DNA from: Rhodococcus sp. ARC_M6
GTDB taxonomy: Bacteria; Actinomycetota; Actinomycetes; Mycobacteriales; Mycobacteriaceae
DNA length: 64,000 bases
Direction of reading: 5' to 3'
NCBI RefSeq assembly: GCF_022810305.1
Contig: NZ_JALGQH010000009.1
Span: forward strand, 1-64,000
Each line of letters begins with the position of its first letter. Positions within the stretch are counted from its first letter, which is position 1. A program made the translations under genes and the position numbers. A model generated the notes under the pieces. It had not been told where the DNA came from and did not search any database. It saw nothing but the letters and a program-made list of their open reading frames with translations. Positions 23,617 through 33,360 of this stretch are shown here, one piece after another.

Positions 23617-26103
23617 CTAGCCACGCATCTGGGCGCCCACGGCCTTGGATGCTGCCTCGACGGCTGCATCGCGGGCGGCGCTGGCTTCATCTTCGGTCAG
23701 CGTGCGGTCTACACCGCGGAAGCGCAAAGCGAATGCCAGCGACTTGCGGCCTTCGCCGACCTGCTCGCCTTCGAAGACGTCGAACAAACGGATGTCTTCG
23801 AGCAGTTCGCCACCGCCGACACGCAGCGCTTCCTGAACATCGGCTGCGGGCATGTTGCGGTCGACAACAACCGCAACGTCCTGAAGAACTGCGGGGAACG
23901 GAGAAACCCGCGGTGCCGGCAGGTTCTCGACCAGGGGCAGAGCATCCAGATCGATTTCGAGTGCGCAGGTGCGCGCCGGCAATCCCGTGCGCTCGAGCAC
24001 AGCGGGGTGCAGTTCGCCGGCATGGCCGACAACTACTCCGTCGACAAGAATCTCGGCGCAACGGCCCGGATGCCACGGCAGGTACTGAGCCGCGCGCAAT
24101 TCGATCGCCACGCCCGCTGCTGCGGCAATGACGTGCGCTGCGGCGAAGGTATCGGATGCTTCTGCCGCACGACCCGGTCCCCACGGACCGCTGGGCTCAC
24201 GCTGTCCGCTGAGAACTGCCGCGATATGCACCGGCTGAGCCGGCAACGAGGCGATCAGGTTGGCAATCTGCTTGTCCGTCGGACGACGGTCGACCGGCAA
24301 TGCGTCGACCGGCTTGGTGTCCGGACCCGGCAGGACAACCTGAGCGATGCCGTACAGCGAGAGATCACGCTGACCACGGGAAGCATTGCGAGCCAGGATC
24401 TCCAGCAGACCGGGCAGCAGAGTCGTCGCCAGTTCGGGGCGATCCGCTTCCAGAGGGTTCAATACCTTGCTGGTGTTGCGACGCGGATCATCCGCATCGA
24501 GACCCCACACGTCAAAGACGTTGGTGGGCAAGAATACCGGCGGAAGCACCTCGACGTACCCGGCGTGAGCAACAGCCTTCGACACAGTGCGCTTACGGCG
24601 CTGCGTCGCTGTCAATCCACGGCCGGCCGGTGCTGTCGGAAGTACCGACGGAATCTGCTCGAGGCCTTCGAGGCGCAAAACCTCTTCGACCAAGTCAGCA
24701 GGCTGCACCAGGTCAGGACGCCACGACGGCGGCGTCGCGACCAGTTGTCCGTGGCCTTCCTCGCTGACTCCGACCTCGACGGTGCAACCGACCTGCGTGA
24801 GACGACGGGCAGCCGTGCCGTTGGCGTAGGTGACTCCGGCAACTCGGTCCGGCAAGTCGATGTCCATGTGGATGGCATCGCGCGGAGCAACGCCGCCGAC
24901 GTCGGTGAGTACGGGCTCGATACGGCCACCGGCGATTTCGACCAGCAGAGCAGCTGCACGATCGACAGCAGCGAGTGGAATGGCCGGATCGACTACCCGC
25001 TCGAAACGCTTGCTGGCTTCACTCGACAACTTGTGACGGCGCGCAGTCTTGAAGACCGCGAGCGGATCCCACGTCGCAGCTTCGAGAAGGATGTCTGTGG
25101 TCTCGGAGCCGACCTCGGTGGAGGCACCGCCCATGACAGCGGCAAGTGAAATGACACCGGAATCGTCGACAATGACAACATCTTCGGGATCGAGCGTGCG
25201 CTCCACCTCGTCGAGTGTGGTCAGCTTCTCCCCTGCCTTCGCGCGGCGAACTACCAGGTCACCCTGGACAGCGCTCGCGTCGAACGCATGAAGAGGCTGA
25301 CCCAATTCGAGCATCACATAATTGGTGACGTCGACGGCCGGAGAAATCGGGCGGACACCCGAGAGCAGCAATCGGCGCTGCAGCCACCACGGGCTGACAG
25401 CCTTGGGATCGATACCGGTAACCTTGCGCATCACGAATCGCGACGCCTTGGACTCGGCTTCGAGGTGGACCGGCCACGCTTCACCCTCGGCGGGGTGGGC
25501 GGGAACCGAAGCGGGATCAGCGAATTCGAGATCGAAGCCGCATGCCAGCTCACGCGTCAAACCACGCACCGAGAAGCAGTACCCGCGGTCGGGGGTGATG
25601 TTCAGTTCGATGATCGTGTCACCGAGACCGAGCAGTTCATTGCCGTCAGCTCCCGGCTCGGCGGTACCCGGCTCGAGAACCAGGATGCCCGAATGATCTT
25701 TGCCGATACCGAGTTCGGAGACCGAGCAGATCATGCCGTCGGAGATCTTGCCGTATGTCTCGCGGGTCGCGATTGCGAAACCACCGGGCAAAACGGCGCC
25801 GGGCAGTGCAACAACAACGAGGTCGCCCTCGGCGAAATTACGCGCGCCACAGACGATGCCGCGGGGTTCGGACTCGCCGACCTCGACCTGGCAGAAACGG
25901 ATCGGCTTCTTGAACTCGGTGAGTTCGGCGATCTCGAGGACCTTGCCGACCACCAACGGGCCGTCAATTGCCTCGAGTGTGTCGAGTTCCTCGACTTCGA
26001 GCCCGACTCGGACGAACCCCGCGTCCAACTCTTCCGGGGTCACCTCCCAGTCCGGAGTTGCCCGCTGCAGGATCTCGGTCAGCCAGGATTGCGCTACTCG
26101 CAC
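23617..26103 (-). CDS. pheT: Phenylalanyl-tRNA synthetase beta subunit
   Basis: The 828-residue large subunit of the alpha2-beta2 enzyme that charges tRNA-Phe. Domains in order: an N-terminal tRNA-binding (EMAP-like) domain at about 40-150, the B3/B4 editing region about 220-400, the B5 domain, the inactive synthetase-like core, and the C-terminal anticodon-binding FDX domain ([23 protein letters not shown] near 755). It starts with GTG 26103, 64 bases after pheS. That spacer holds two copies of GTCGATAAGTC. The gene ends before a strong terminator. Confidence 0.97.
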   Translation of the reverse strand: MRVAQSWLTEILQRATPDWEVTPEELDAGFVRVGLEVEELDTLEAIDGPLVVGKVLEIAELTEFKKPIRFCQVEVGESEPRGIVCGARNFAEGDLVVVALPGAVLPGGFAIATRETYGKISDGMICSVSELGIGKDHSGILVLEPGTAEPGADGNELLGLGDTIIELNITPDRGYCFSVRGLTRELACGFDLEFADPASVPAHPAEGEAWPVHLEAESKASRFVMRKVTGIDPKAVSPWWLQRRLLLSGVRPISPAVDVTNYVMLELGQPLHAFDASAVQGDLVVRRAKAGEKLTTLDEVERTLDPEDVVIVDDSGVISLAAVMGGASTEVGSETTDILLEAATWDPLAVFKTARRHKLSSEASKRFERVVDPAIPLAAVDRAAALLVEIAGGRIEPVLTDVGGVAPRDAIHMDIDLPDRVAGVTYANGTAARRLTQVGCTVEVGVSEEGHGQLVATPPSWRPDLVQPADLVEEVLRLEGLEQIPSVLPTAPAGRGLTATQRRKRTVSKAVAHAGYVEVLPPVFLPTNVFDVWGLDADDPRRNTSKVLNPLEADRPELATTLLPGLLEILARNASRGQRDLSLYGIAQVVLPGPDTKPVDALPVDRRPTDKQIANLIASLPAQPVHIAAVLSGQREPSGPWGPGRAAEASDTFAAAHVIAAAAGVAIELRAAQYLPWHPGRCAEILVDGVVVGHAGELHPAVLERTGLPARTCALEIDLDALPLVENLPAPRVSPFPAVLQDVAVVVDRNMPAADVQEALRVGGGELLEDIRLFDVFEGEQVGEGRKSLAFALRFRGVDRTLTEDEASAARDAAVEAASKAVGAQMRG

Positions 26104-26167
26104 GTCAGCTCAGCTCTCTCGTTTGTCGATAAGTCTGTTAGTCGATAAGTCCGCGTACCCGGACCGG

Positions 26168-27283
<1,116 letters not shown>

Positions 27284-27377
27284 TCAAGCATGTCAACTGC
27301 TGTCGAGCAGTCTCTCTGCCCCGTATTCTCTCAGGCTTCCTTAAATCGAATGCCGAGAGGTCATTTCCGTAAAATTG

Positions 27378-28193
27378 TCAGCCCTGATCTGCGGTGCGAT
27401 TCTGTACGCGAGCGCTCGCGTAGAGACAGATCGCGGCGGCAGTCGCCAGGTTAAGGCTCTCGGCACGGCCGTGGATCGGTATCCGAACCCGAAAATCAGC
27501 CTGAGCCGCGATCGCCGGATCAAGTCCATGCGCTTCGTTACCGAACAGCCAAGCGGTCGGCTTACTCAGGAGTTCGTCGGCATTGTCGAGGTCGATCTCA
27601 CCGTCGGCTGCTGTCGCCAGAATTTGGATTCCCGCGGCACGGATTTGTTCGATGACCACCGCTGTATCGCGTTCACGAACAACGGGTAGGTGAAACAGGC
27701 TTCCGGCCGACGATCGAACAACCTTGCCGTTGTGCGGATCAACACTGTCGCCGGCCAAGATCGCGGCGTCAGCACCGACGGCGTCGGCAATCCGGATGAC
27801 AGTTCCCGCGTTGCCGGGTTCGTTGACCTCGACAGGAACTGCAAGGAGCCTGGTTCCGGGGCGGATCGCGTCACTCAGCGGAACATCGAGGAGATCACAC
27901 ACAGCTACCAGTCCGGGCGGTGTGACCGTGTCACTCAACGCTTTGGCCGCACGGTCCGTGACAAGCGATACCCGCACACCGGCTGTCAGCGCGAGGTCGA
28001 TGACATGCTGATAACGCTCGGCTGCATCCTCGGTATAGAAGAGGTCATGCACCGAGCGGGCTTCGCCGTTCAAGACTTCCGTCACGGAATTCTCGCCCTC
28101 GACGAGGAAACGTCCTGCTTTACGTCGTTCTGCTGTGCGCAGGAGCTTGACAGCAGAAACGACCCGCGGTGTCCGCTCGGTGAGCGGATCCAC
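27378..28193 (-). CDS. SpoU/TrmH-family 2'-O-methyltransferase (23S rRNA type)
   Basis: The 271-residue SPOUT enzyme expected to use SAM to methylate a ribose in 23S rRNA or tRNA. The N-terminal L30e-like substrate domain is about residues 15-95. The C-terminal knotted SPOUT domain carries NEPGNAGTVIRIADA near 123, WLFGNEAHGL near 216 and IPIHGRAESLNLATAAAI near 240, the three SPOUT motifs. It starts at GTG 28193, 24 bases after rplT. Its position matches M. tuberculosis Rv1644 (tsnR). The exact target nucleotide cannot be read from sequence. Confidence 0.9.
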   Translation of the reverse strand: MDPLTERTPRVVSAVKLLRTAERRKAGRFLVEGENSVTEVLNGEARSVHDLFYTEDAAERYQHVIDLALTAGVRVSLVTDRAAKALSDTVTPPGLVAVCDLLDVPLSDAIRPGTRLLAVPVEVNEPGNAGTVIRIADAVGADAAILAGDSVDPHNGKVVRSSAGSLFHLPVVRERDTAVVIEQIRAAGIQILATAADGEIDLDNADELLSKPTAWLFGNEAHGLDPAIAAQADFRVRIPIHGRAESLNLATAAAICLYASARVQNRTADQG

Positions 28194-28216
28194 GGGCCGT
28201 TGCTGTGATGCGTCGA

Positions 28217-28606
28217 TCAGGCTGCTTCTCCGGCAGGCGCATTCACGTCAGCCGGCAGAGCGGCCTTCGCGATTGCGACGAGGGCCACAAAGGACTCCAT
28301 GTCGGAAACAGCGAGCTCGGCCAGCATCTTGCGGTCGACCTCGACCTCTGCCAGGTGCAAGCCCTGGATGAGGCGGTTGTACGTCATGTCGTTGGCGCGA
28401 GCTGCAGCGTTGATTCGCGTGATCCACAGCTTACGGAACTCGCCCTTGCGTGCACGGCGGTCGCGGTATGCGTAGACGAGCGAGTGGAGCTGCTGCTCCT
28501 TCGCCTTGGTGTACAGACGTGAACGCTGTCCACGGTAGCCGCTGGATGCAGCAAGAATTGAACGACGCTTCTTCTGGGCGTTGACCGCCCTCTTTACGCG
28601 TGCCAC
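28217..28606 (-). CDS. rplT: 50S ribosomal protein L20
   Basis: The 129-residue L20, a 23S rRNA-binding assembly protein. The N-terminus ([31 protein letters not shown]) and the core ([19 protein letters not shown]) are the family pattern. Start codon is GTG 28606. It is the third gene of infC-rpmI-rplT. In other bacteria L20 represses this operon by binding its leader; the folded leader at 29624-29820 makes similar feedback possible here. Confidence 0.97.
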   Translation of the reverse strand: MARVKRAVNAQKKRRSILAASSGYRGQRSRLYTKAKEQQLHSLVYAYRDRRARKGEFRKLWITRINAAARANDMTYNRLIQGLHLAEVEVDRKMLAELAVSDMESFVALVAIAKAALPADVNAPAGEAA

Positions 28607-28670
28607 TTGAAAATCCTGTCAATCTAGGGGCTGAAAATTCGACCCCGGGTGGTCAATAAAGGGGGCGAAC

Positions 28671-28865
28671 TCAGATGCCGAGCATGCGCTTGATGCGCGG
28701 AGCGTCGTCAGGGCTGACAACAGCGGTGCCGTCGAGACGACGGGTGACCTTGCTCGACTTGTGCTCGAGAAGGTGGCGACGGCCGGCCTTCTGGCGCATG
28801 AGCTTTCCGCTGCCGGACACCTTGAATCGCTTCGAGGCGCCGCTGTGGCTCTTCATCTTGGGCAT
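28671..28865 (-). CDS. rpmI: 50S ribosomal protein L35
   Basis: The 64-residue L35, basic and typical: [21 protein letters not shown] at the N-terminus and [14 protein letters not shown] in the middle. It lies between infC and rplT on the same strand, 43 and 64 bases away, the universal operon order. Confidence 0.97.
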   Translation of the reverse strand: MPKMKSHSGASKRFKVSGSGKLMRQKAGRRHLLEHKSSKVTRRLDGTAVVSPDDAPRIKRMLGI

Positions 28866-28908
28866 GGAGTCCTCAGTTCTTTGTTACGTGGTGATGCTTG
28901 GGAATCGA

Positions 28909-29556
<648 letters not shown>

Positions 29557-29623
29557 GGGGCCTCCTAGGTTGAACGGTGCGGTCTTCATGACCGCACGCA
29601 GCCTGTACCGCCCGCATCCCAAC

Positions 29624-29820
29624 AAAAAACCCCGCTAGGATGATTTCTCACCTGCGGGGTCCGATGTCGACCGATCAAATAGAATCCAGCTCACGCCAAA
29701 ATCTATCTCCTCGACTAAACGAGGAACCTGACGAAGAATAAATCCTTCGATATCAGGTGACCGGGACCACTGAACTGCAGTTTTACCTGCCGCGCAGAGG
29801 TGGGAGTCGGACTCCACTTG
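29624..29820 (-). promoter_or_regulatory. Structured infC leader with intrinsic terminator (attenuator candidate)
   Basis: Upstream of infC the minus strand can form four consecutive stems. They are GTGGAGT/ACTCCCAC (29800-29817), ACCTGA-TAT-CGAAG / CTTCG-TCAGGT (29726-29758), TCCTCG/CGAGGA (29708-29725), and ACCCCGC/GCGGGGT followed by a T-run (29624-29660). The last is a genuine-looking intrinsic terminator about 70 bases before the AUC start, so transcription is probably decided here. In Firmicutes and some Proteobacteria L20 leaders do this job. That this leader senses L20 or IF-3 is inference. Confidence 0.65.
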
Positions 29821-29949
29821 CTGCCCCCGAACAATTCGGAGGCGGTCGTTGCAACAAGAGTAGCAGGCCGTCGGCGATCAAACTAATCACCCCTGAGCAA
29901 GAGCAGGCCCGATTGAAGTGCTCGCCGCGATGATGGAATCCTTGCAGAC
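29821..29949. other. Intergenic control region between infC leader and DUF1844 gene
   Basis: Together with the leader, this gap separates two divergent transcription units. I see no convincing consensus promoter. TACTCT on the minus strand near 29860 is a weak -10 candidate for infC. No gene is visible. Confidence 0.4.
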
Positions 29950-30315
29950 ATGAGTGAGAACTTCGATGTAGATCAGAACACCGACGCGAACCCTGACGTC
30001 CGCGAACTCTCCGAGGTTCCCGCAGTCGAGGTCATCAGCCGTGCCGCAGTGATGCTGATGAGCTCCGCAGCAGAAAAGCTCGGACTTTCCGACGCAGATC
30101 CGTCATCCAGCCCCTACCTGGACTTGGACGAGGCGCGACGCGTCATCACTGCACTGGCAGGCTTGGTCACCGCTTCTGTCGAGTACCTGGGCCCCCACGC
30201 CGGTCCCATCCGCGAAGGCCTGCAGGCACTGCAGCGCGCCTTCCGTGAAGCGTCGTTGCATCCGGACGAGCCGGGCAAGGGCCCGGGCGAGAAGTACACC
30301 GGACCGGTGTACTGA
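29950..30315 (+). CDS. DUF1844 domain protein
   Basis: A 121-residue cytoplasmic protein with the DUF1844 helical core: ELSEVPAVEVISRAAVMLMSSAAEKLGL at about 19-46 and LDEARRVITALAGLVTA at about 59-75. A Gly/Pro-rich tail ends in KYTGPVY. Its function is unknown. It is commonly found next to infC in actinobacteria, and here it is divergent from infC, which suggests a link to translation without proving one. It is followed 20 bases later by the DUF1801 gene on the same strand. Confidence 0.85.
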   Translation: MSENFDVDQNTDANPDVRELSEVPAVEVISRAAVMLMSSAAEKLGLSDADPSSSPYLDLDEARRVITALAGLVTASVEYLGPHAGPIREGLQALQRAFREASLHPDEPGKGPGEKYTGPVY

Positions 30316-30334
30316 GCCGAAAGCGAGATAACAC

Positions 30335-30754
30335 ATGGCAACCGCAAATAAGACTGCGCCGTCGAACGACGACGTCGCTGCCTTCGTCGAGCGTGTTGCC
30401 GATCCGGTCAAACGCGCCGACAGCGTGGAGTTGATCTCCATGCTGTCGGCCGCGACCGGCGAACCTCCCGTTCTCTGGGGCACCAGCATCATCGGATTCG
30501 GCGCTCGCCACTACAAATATGCAAGTGGCCACGAAGGCGACACCGCGCTGATCGGGTTCTCCCCCAGATCCACCGCCCTGACGCTGTATCTGTCCTTGAA
30601 CTTCGACGATTACACCGACACCCTCAAACGTCTGGGCAAACATAAAATCGGCAAGGGATGCCTCTACATCAAGCGACTCAGCGATGTGGACCGCAAAGTA
30701 TTGACCGAGCTCATCACGGAATCCGTTGCAGCAGCGCAGAAAATGAGCGCCTGA
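30335..30754 (+). CDS. DUF1801 domain protein
   Basis: A 139-residue protein of the DUF1801/YdhG-like fold. It has VLWGTSIIGFGARHYKYASGHEGDTALIGFSPR in the centre, then LYLSLNFDDY and KIGKGCLYIKRLSDVD. The family is small, soluble and of uncertain function. It is probably co-transcribed with the DUF1844 gene. Its stop faces the LLM oxidoreductase gene across about 22 bases (convergent). Confidence 0.85.
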   Translation: MATANKTAPSNDDVAAFVERVADPVKRADSVELISMLSAATGEPPVLWGTSIIGFGARHYKYASGHEGDTALIGFSPRSTALTLYLSLNFDDYTDTLKRLGKHKIGKGCLYIKRLSDVDRKVLTELITESVAAAQKMSA

Positions 30755-30776
30755 ATCACCTACGGCCGCGACGAGC

Positions 30777-31640
30777 TCACTGTTTCAAAGCTGCGGCGAT
30801 CCGGCGCCATTGCTCACGGGGATATGTCTGAGGGTCGGAATCGAGCACTTGTAAGCACACGTGGTCTGCGCCGGCCTCCACATGCTCATGCACCCTGCGA
30901 AGAATTGTCTCCTCGTCACCCCAGACAATCATCGCGTCGAAGAGTCGATCACTGACCGAGTCCAGGTCTTCTCGAGCGAATCCCGACCGCAACAGGTTGT
31001 TGGCGTAGTTAGGCAGCAACAGGTAGTTGCGTAGCCACTCAGTTCCGATGGCGCGTGCCTCGTCTGCGTCGGTAGTCAGGATCGCAGTCTGCTCCGGAAG
31101 CAACAACGGACCGTCGCCGAGCGCGGCCCTGGCCTGTGCGGTGAAGGCTGGCGTCACCAGGTACGGATGCGACCCGTTGGCGCGAGTTGCGGAGAGATGC
31201 AGCATCTTCGGACCCAATGCAGCGAGCACTCGCGCCTGTACCGGAACCGGCTGCTCGGTGGCATCGAGCGCATCGAGGTACGCCTGTGTCGCAGCGAGTG
31301 GCTTCTTGTAACGGCCTGGTTCGCCAGCGTCGACGAGAGGTGCGTGACTCACGCCGATACCGAGGATCAGACGATCACCGTACTCGGCGACACATTCGTG
31401 GTAACTCCGGGCTACATCCGCCGGCTCGTGCATCCAGAGGTTGAGAATGCCGGTCGCCACCACGACCCGTTCGGTCGCGTGCAAGAGGTTTTCGACGGCG
31501 TCGAAAACCTTCCCCCCGACATCGGGTATCCACAGCGCCGAGTATCCCAACTCCTCGAGTTCGGCGGCCGCCTCGGCGGACTCCACAAAATCGCCGTAGC
31601 GCAGTTGAGAACTCCAAATACCTACACCTGCGAGTTTCAT
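30777..31640 (-). CDS. LLM-class F420-dependent oxidoreductase
   Basis: A 287-residue luciferase-like TIM-barrel enzyme of the actinobacterial F420 type. It has ELGYSALWIPDVGG near 30, ATGILNLWMH near 61 and LILGIGVSHAPLVDAGEPGRYKKPLAA near 91, the usual family track. It probably transfers hydride with coenzyme F420 to an unknown substrate. ATG 31640 follows AGGAG. A stand-alone gene; no neighbour suggests the substrate. Confidence 0.85.
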   Translation of the reverse strand: MKLAGVGIWSSQLRYGDFVESAEAAAELEELGYSALWIPDVGGKVFDAVENLLHATERVVVATGILNLWMHEPADVARSYHECVAEYGDRLILGIGVSHAPLVDAGEPGRYKKPLAATQAYLDALDATEQPVPVQARVLAALGPKMLHLSATRANGSHPYLVTPAFTAQARAALGDGPLLLPEQTAILTTDADEARAIGTEWLRNYLLLPNYANNLLRSGFAREDLDSVSDRLFDAMIVWGDEETILRRVHEHVEAGADHVCLQVLDSDPQTYPREQWRRIAAALKQ

Positions 31641-31796
31641 TACTCACTCCTCGTTCCGACGCCCCGAGGCGTCGTCAGTGTGACCGTTCGTTGGTGTGCA
31701 CGCTAACTGATTCAGGCCGGGAAAATGTCCATCCGGCCCGCCGAGTTCACCACGAGCCTGCCCAGCCTCTCCGCCCCCAACAAACGAATCCGAACG

Positions 31797-32501
31797 TCAA
31801 CCGAGTTCAGCGGCAGATCTTGCGGCATCCGGAGGCTGCCCGAAAGCTGCCGACTCCCGAGGCACGAACTTCTGACTGGTCAGAGTCGCAGTGCGGATCC
31901 GATCAAGCCGAAACCACCGCACCGCATCCCTCGCACGGCACCAACCGATCAAAAACCACTGACCACGGGTCTGGGCAAGCAAATGTGGTTCGACCAGGCG
32001 TCTCGACTCGGCACCGTCACCGTCGACGTACTGCAGAGACACCACGAACTTATGCTCCAACGCCTGCTCGACGACACGTCGATTCAAGCCGGAATCAGCC
32101 GAAACGCTCTCGTCGTTTCGGATCCAGACTCTGCCGCTGAGTTCCTCGAAGCGAGCCCGACTGTCTGGATCCATGACGTCTAACAACTTGGCCAGCGCCG
32201 CTCGTCCATCATCGGCGAAGGGCGCATCGCCAACTGAAGTAAGCGCCAGCGCGATTGAAACTGCCTGCGGAACAGTAAAATTCACCGGAGGTAAGGTCAC
32301 GCGCCCGATCAATCGGTAACCACCGCCAGGTCCCGATCGACCCTCGATAGCCGCGCCTGACTGCATCAAAATCTCGACATCGCGCTTGACGGTGCGGGAG
32401 GTGACACCGAACTGATCGGCCAATCGCGACGCACTGCTTCCGCTGTCACCACGACGACGCAACTCCTCGAGAAGTGCATGCAACCTGGCCGCCCGATTCA
32501 C
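31797..32501 (-). CDS. WYL-domain transcriptional regulator
   Basis: A 234-residue regulator. It has an N-terminal DeoR-like winged helix (ADQFGVTSRTVKRDVEILMQSGAAI, about 30-54) and a C-terminal WYL ligand-sensing domain (VVSLQYVDGDGAESRRLVEPHLLAQTRGQWFLIGWC). I prefer GTG 32501 to the longer TTG frame, since family members begin near this point. It is divergent from the alpha/beta hydrolase gene. The shared 87-base gap holds a palindrome, so it most likely controls the hydrolase and itself. Confidence 0.87.
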   Translation of the reverse strand: MNRAARLHALLEELRRRGDSGSSASRLADQFGVTSRTVKRDVEILMQSGAAIEGRSGPGGGYRLIGRVTLPPVNFTVPQAVSIALALTSVGDAPFADDGRAALAKLLDVMDPDSRARFEELSGRVWIRNDESVSADSGLNRRVVEQALEHKFVVSLQYVDGDGAESRRLVEPHLLAQTRGQWFLIGWCRARDAVRWFRLDRIRTATLTSQKFVPRESAAFGQPPDAARSAAELG

Positions 32502-32533
32502 GTTGTCAATTCTCTCAAATTTCTTTATCAAAT

Positions 32534-32565
32534 GGTGACAAAATCAGTGACACGCAGTTGTCACC
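32534..32565. promoter_or_regulatory. Operator palindrome GGTGACAA-N16-TTGTCACC
   Basis: Perfect 8-base arms at 32534-32541 and 32558-32565, with a further internal GTGACA at 32547-32552. The site sits between the divergent WYL regulator and alpha/beta hydrolase genes and ends 22 bases before the hydrolase ATG. It is best explained as the WYL regulator's operator; binding is inferred from position only. Confidence 0.55.
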
Positions 32566-32587
32566 GATCTCGTTGCAGAGTGGCTTC

Positions 32588-33295
32588 ATGAAAACTCACA
32601 TCGTCCTCGTTCCCGGATTCTGGCTCGGCAGTTGGGCGTGGGACGCAGTACTCCCCCACCTCGAGCGCCCGAACACCCGAGTAACGGCACTGACCCTGCC
32701 CGGCCTCGAAGCTGTGCACACTCCGCGCATCTCGGTGACCCTCGACAGCCACGTGCAGACCGTTGTCGACGCAGTCGCGGCGTCCGACGAGCGAACTGTG
32801 CTCGTTGTCCACAGTGGCACTGGTCCGGTTGGCTACGCCGCTACCGACCGTCTGCCCGATCGCATTGCGCGCATCGTCTACGTCGACAGCGGCCCCGTCC
32901 CGGACGGCACAGCACTACGACCCGACGTCACTGAAGAAATTGTCGAACTTCCTCTTCCATCGTGGGCAGAATTGGAAGCCGACGGGAGCAGCCTCGAAGG
33001 ACTTGACGAACCTGCACTGGCTGCGTTTCGCAGTAGAGCCGTTCCTGAACCTGCCGGCCCCGCCCGTGACCAGATCACGCTGACCGATCCGCGGCGCTAC
33101 GACGTCCCGACCACGGTGATCTGCAGCAGCTTTCCCTCCGACGTCATTGCCCAGATGGCGGATGGCGGATTTCCACTAGCAGTCGAACTGACGAAGCTCC
33201 CGGTGACGTATGTCGATCTGCCGACCGGGCACTGGCCGATGTGGTCGCGGCCGAAGGAACTAGCTGAAGCAATTCTCGATGCCGTGGATGCGTAG
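32588..33295 (+). CDS. Alpha/beta hydrolase
   Basis: A 235-residue small hydrolase: oxyanion region LVPGFWLGSWAWD near residue 8, nucleophile elbow VVHSGTG near 77 (HSG rather than the usual G-x-S-x-G), and the terminal histidine in LPTGHWPMWSRP near 219. It resembles the short esterase group related to salicylate/MenH-type hydrolases in actinobacteria. ATG 32588 is used; the longer frame runs through the promoter. Substrate unknown. Its expression is probably set by the divergent WYL regulator. Confidence 0.85.
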   Translation: MKTHIVLVPGFWLGSWAWDAVLPHLERPNTRVTALTLPGLEAVHTPRISVTLDSHVQTVVDAVAASDERTVLVVHSGTGPVGYAATDRLPDRIARIVYVDSGPVPDGTALRPDVTEEIVELPLPSWAELEADGSSLEGLDEPALAAFRSRAVPEPAGPARDQITLTDPRRYDVPTTVICSSFPSDVIAQMADGGFPLAVELTKLPVTYVDLPTGHWPMWSRPKELAEAILDAVDA

Positions 33296-33308
33296 AACCT
33301 CGAGAAAG

Positions 33309-33348
33309 TAGTGATGCCGGGTCGGAAAATTCCGACCCGGCATCACTA
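33309..33348. terminator. Bidirectional terminator between hydrolase and uvrA
   Basis: The 19-base arms TAGTGATGCCGGGTCGGAA and TTCCGACCCGGCATCACTA pair perfectly around AA. The genes on both sides converge (stops at 33295 and 33361), so one hairpin can end both transcripts. T-runs are short, as usual in this GC-rich group. Confidence 0.8.
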
Positions 33349-33360
33349 TTGACCAACTAC

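Noticed and set aside
23386-25149. 587-codon plus-strand frame opposite pheT
   Set aside because: Antisense shadow of pheT; it also runs through the pheT terminator.
26115-26155. Two copies of GTCGATAAGTC between pheS and pheT
   Set aside because: Short direct repeat in a 64-base spacer inside an operon; no regulatory reading is better than chance.
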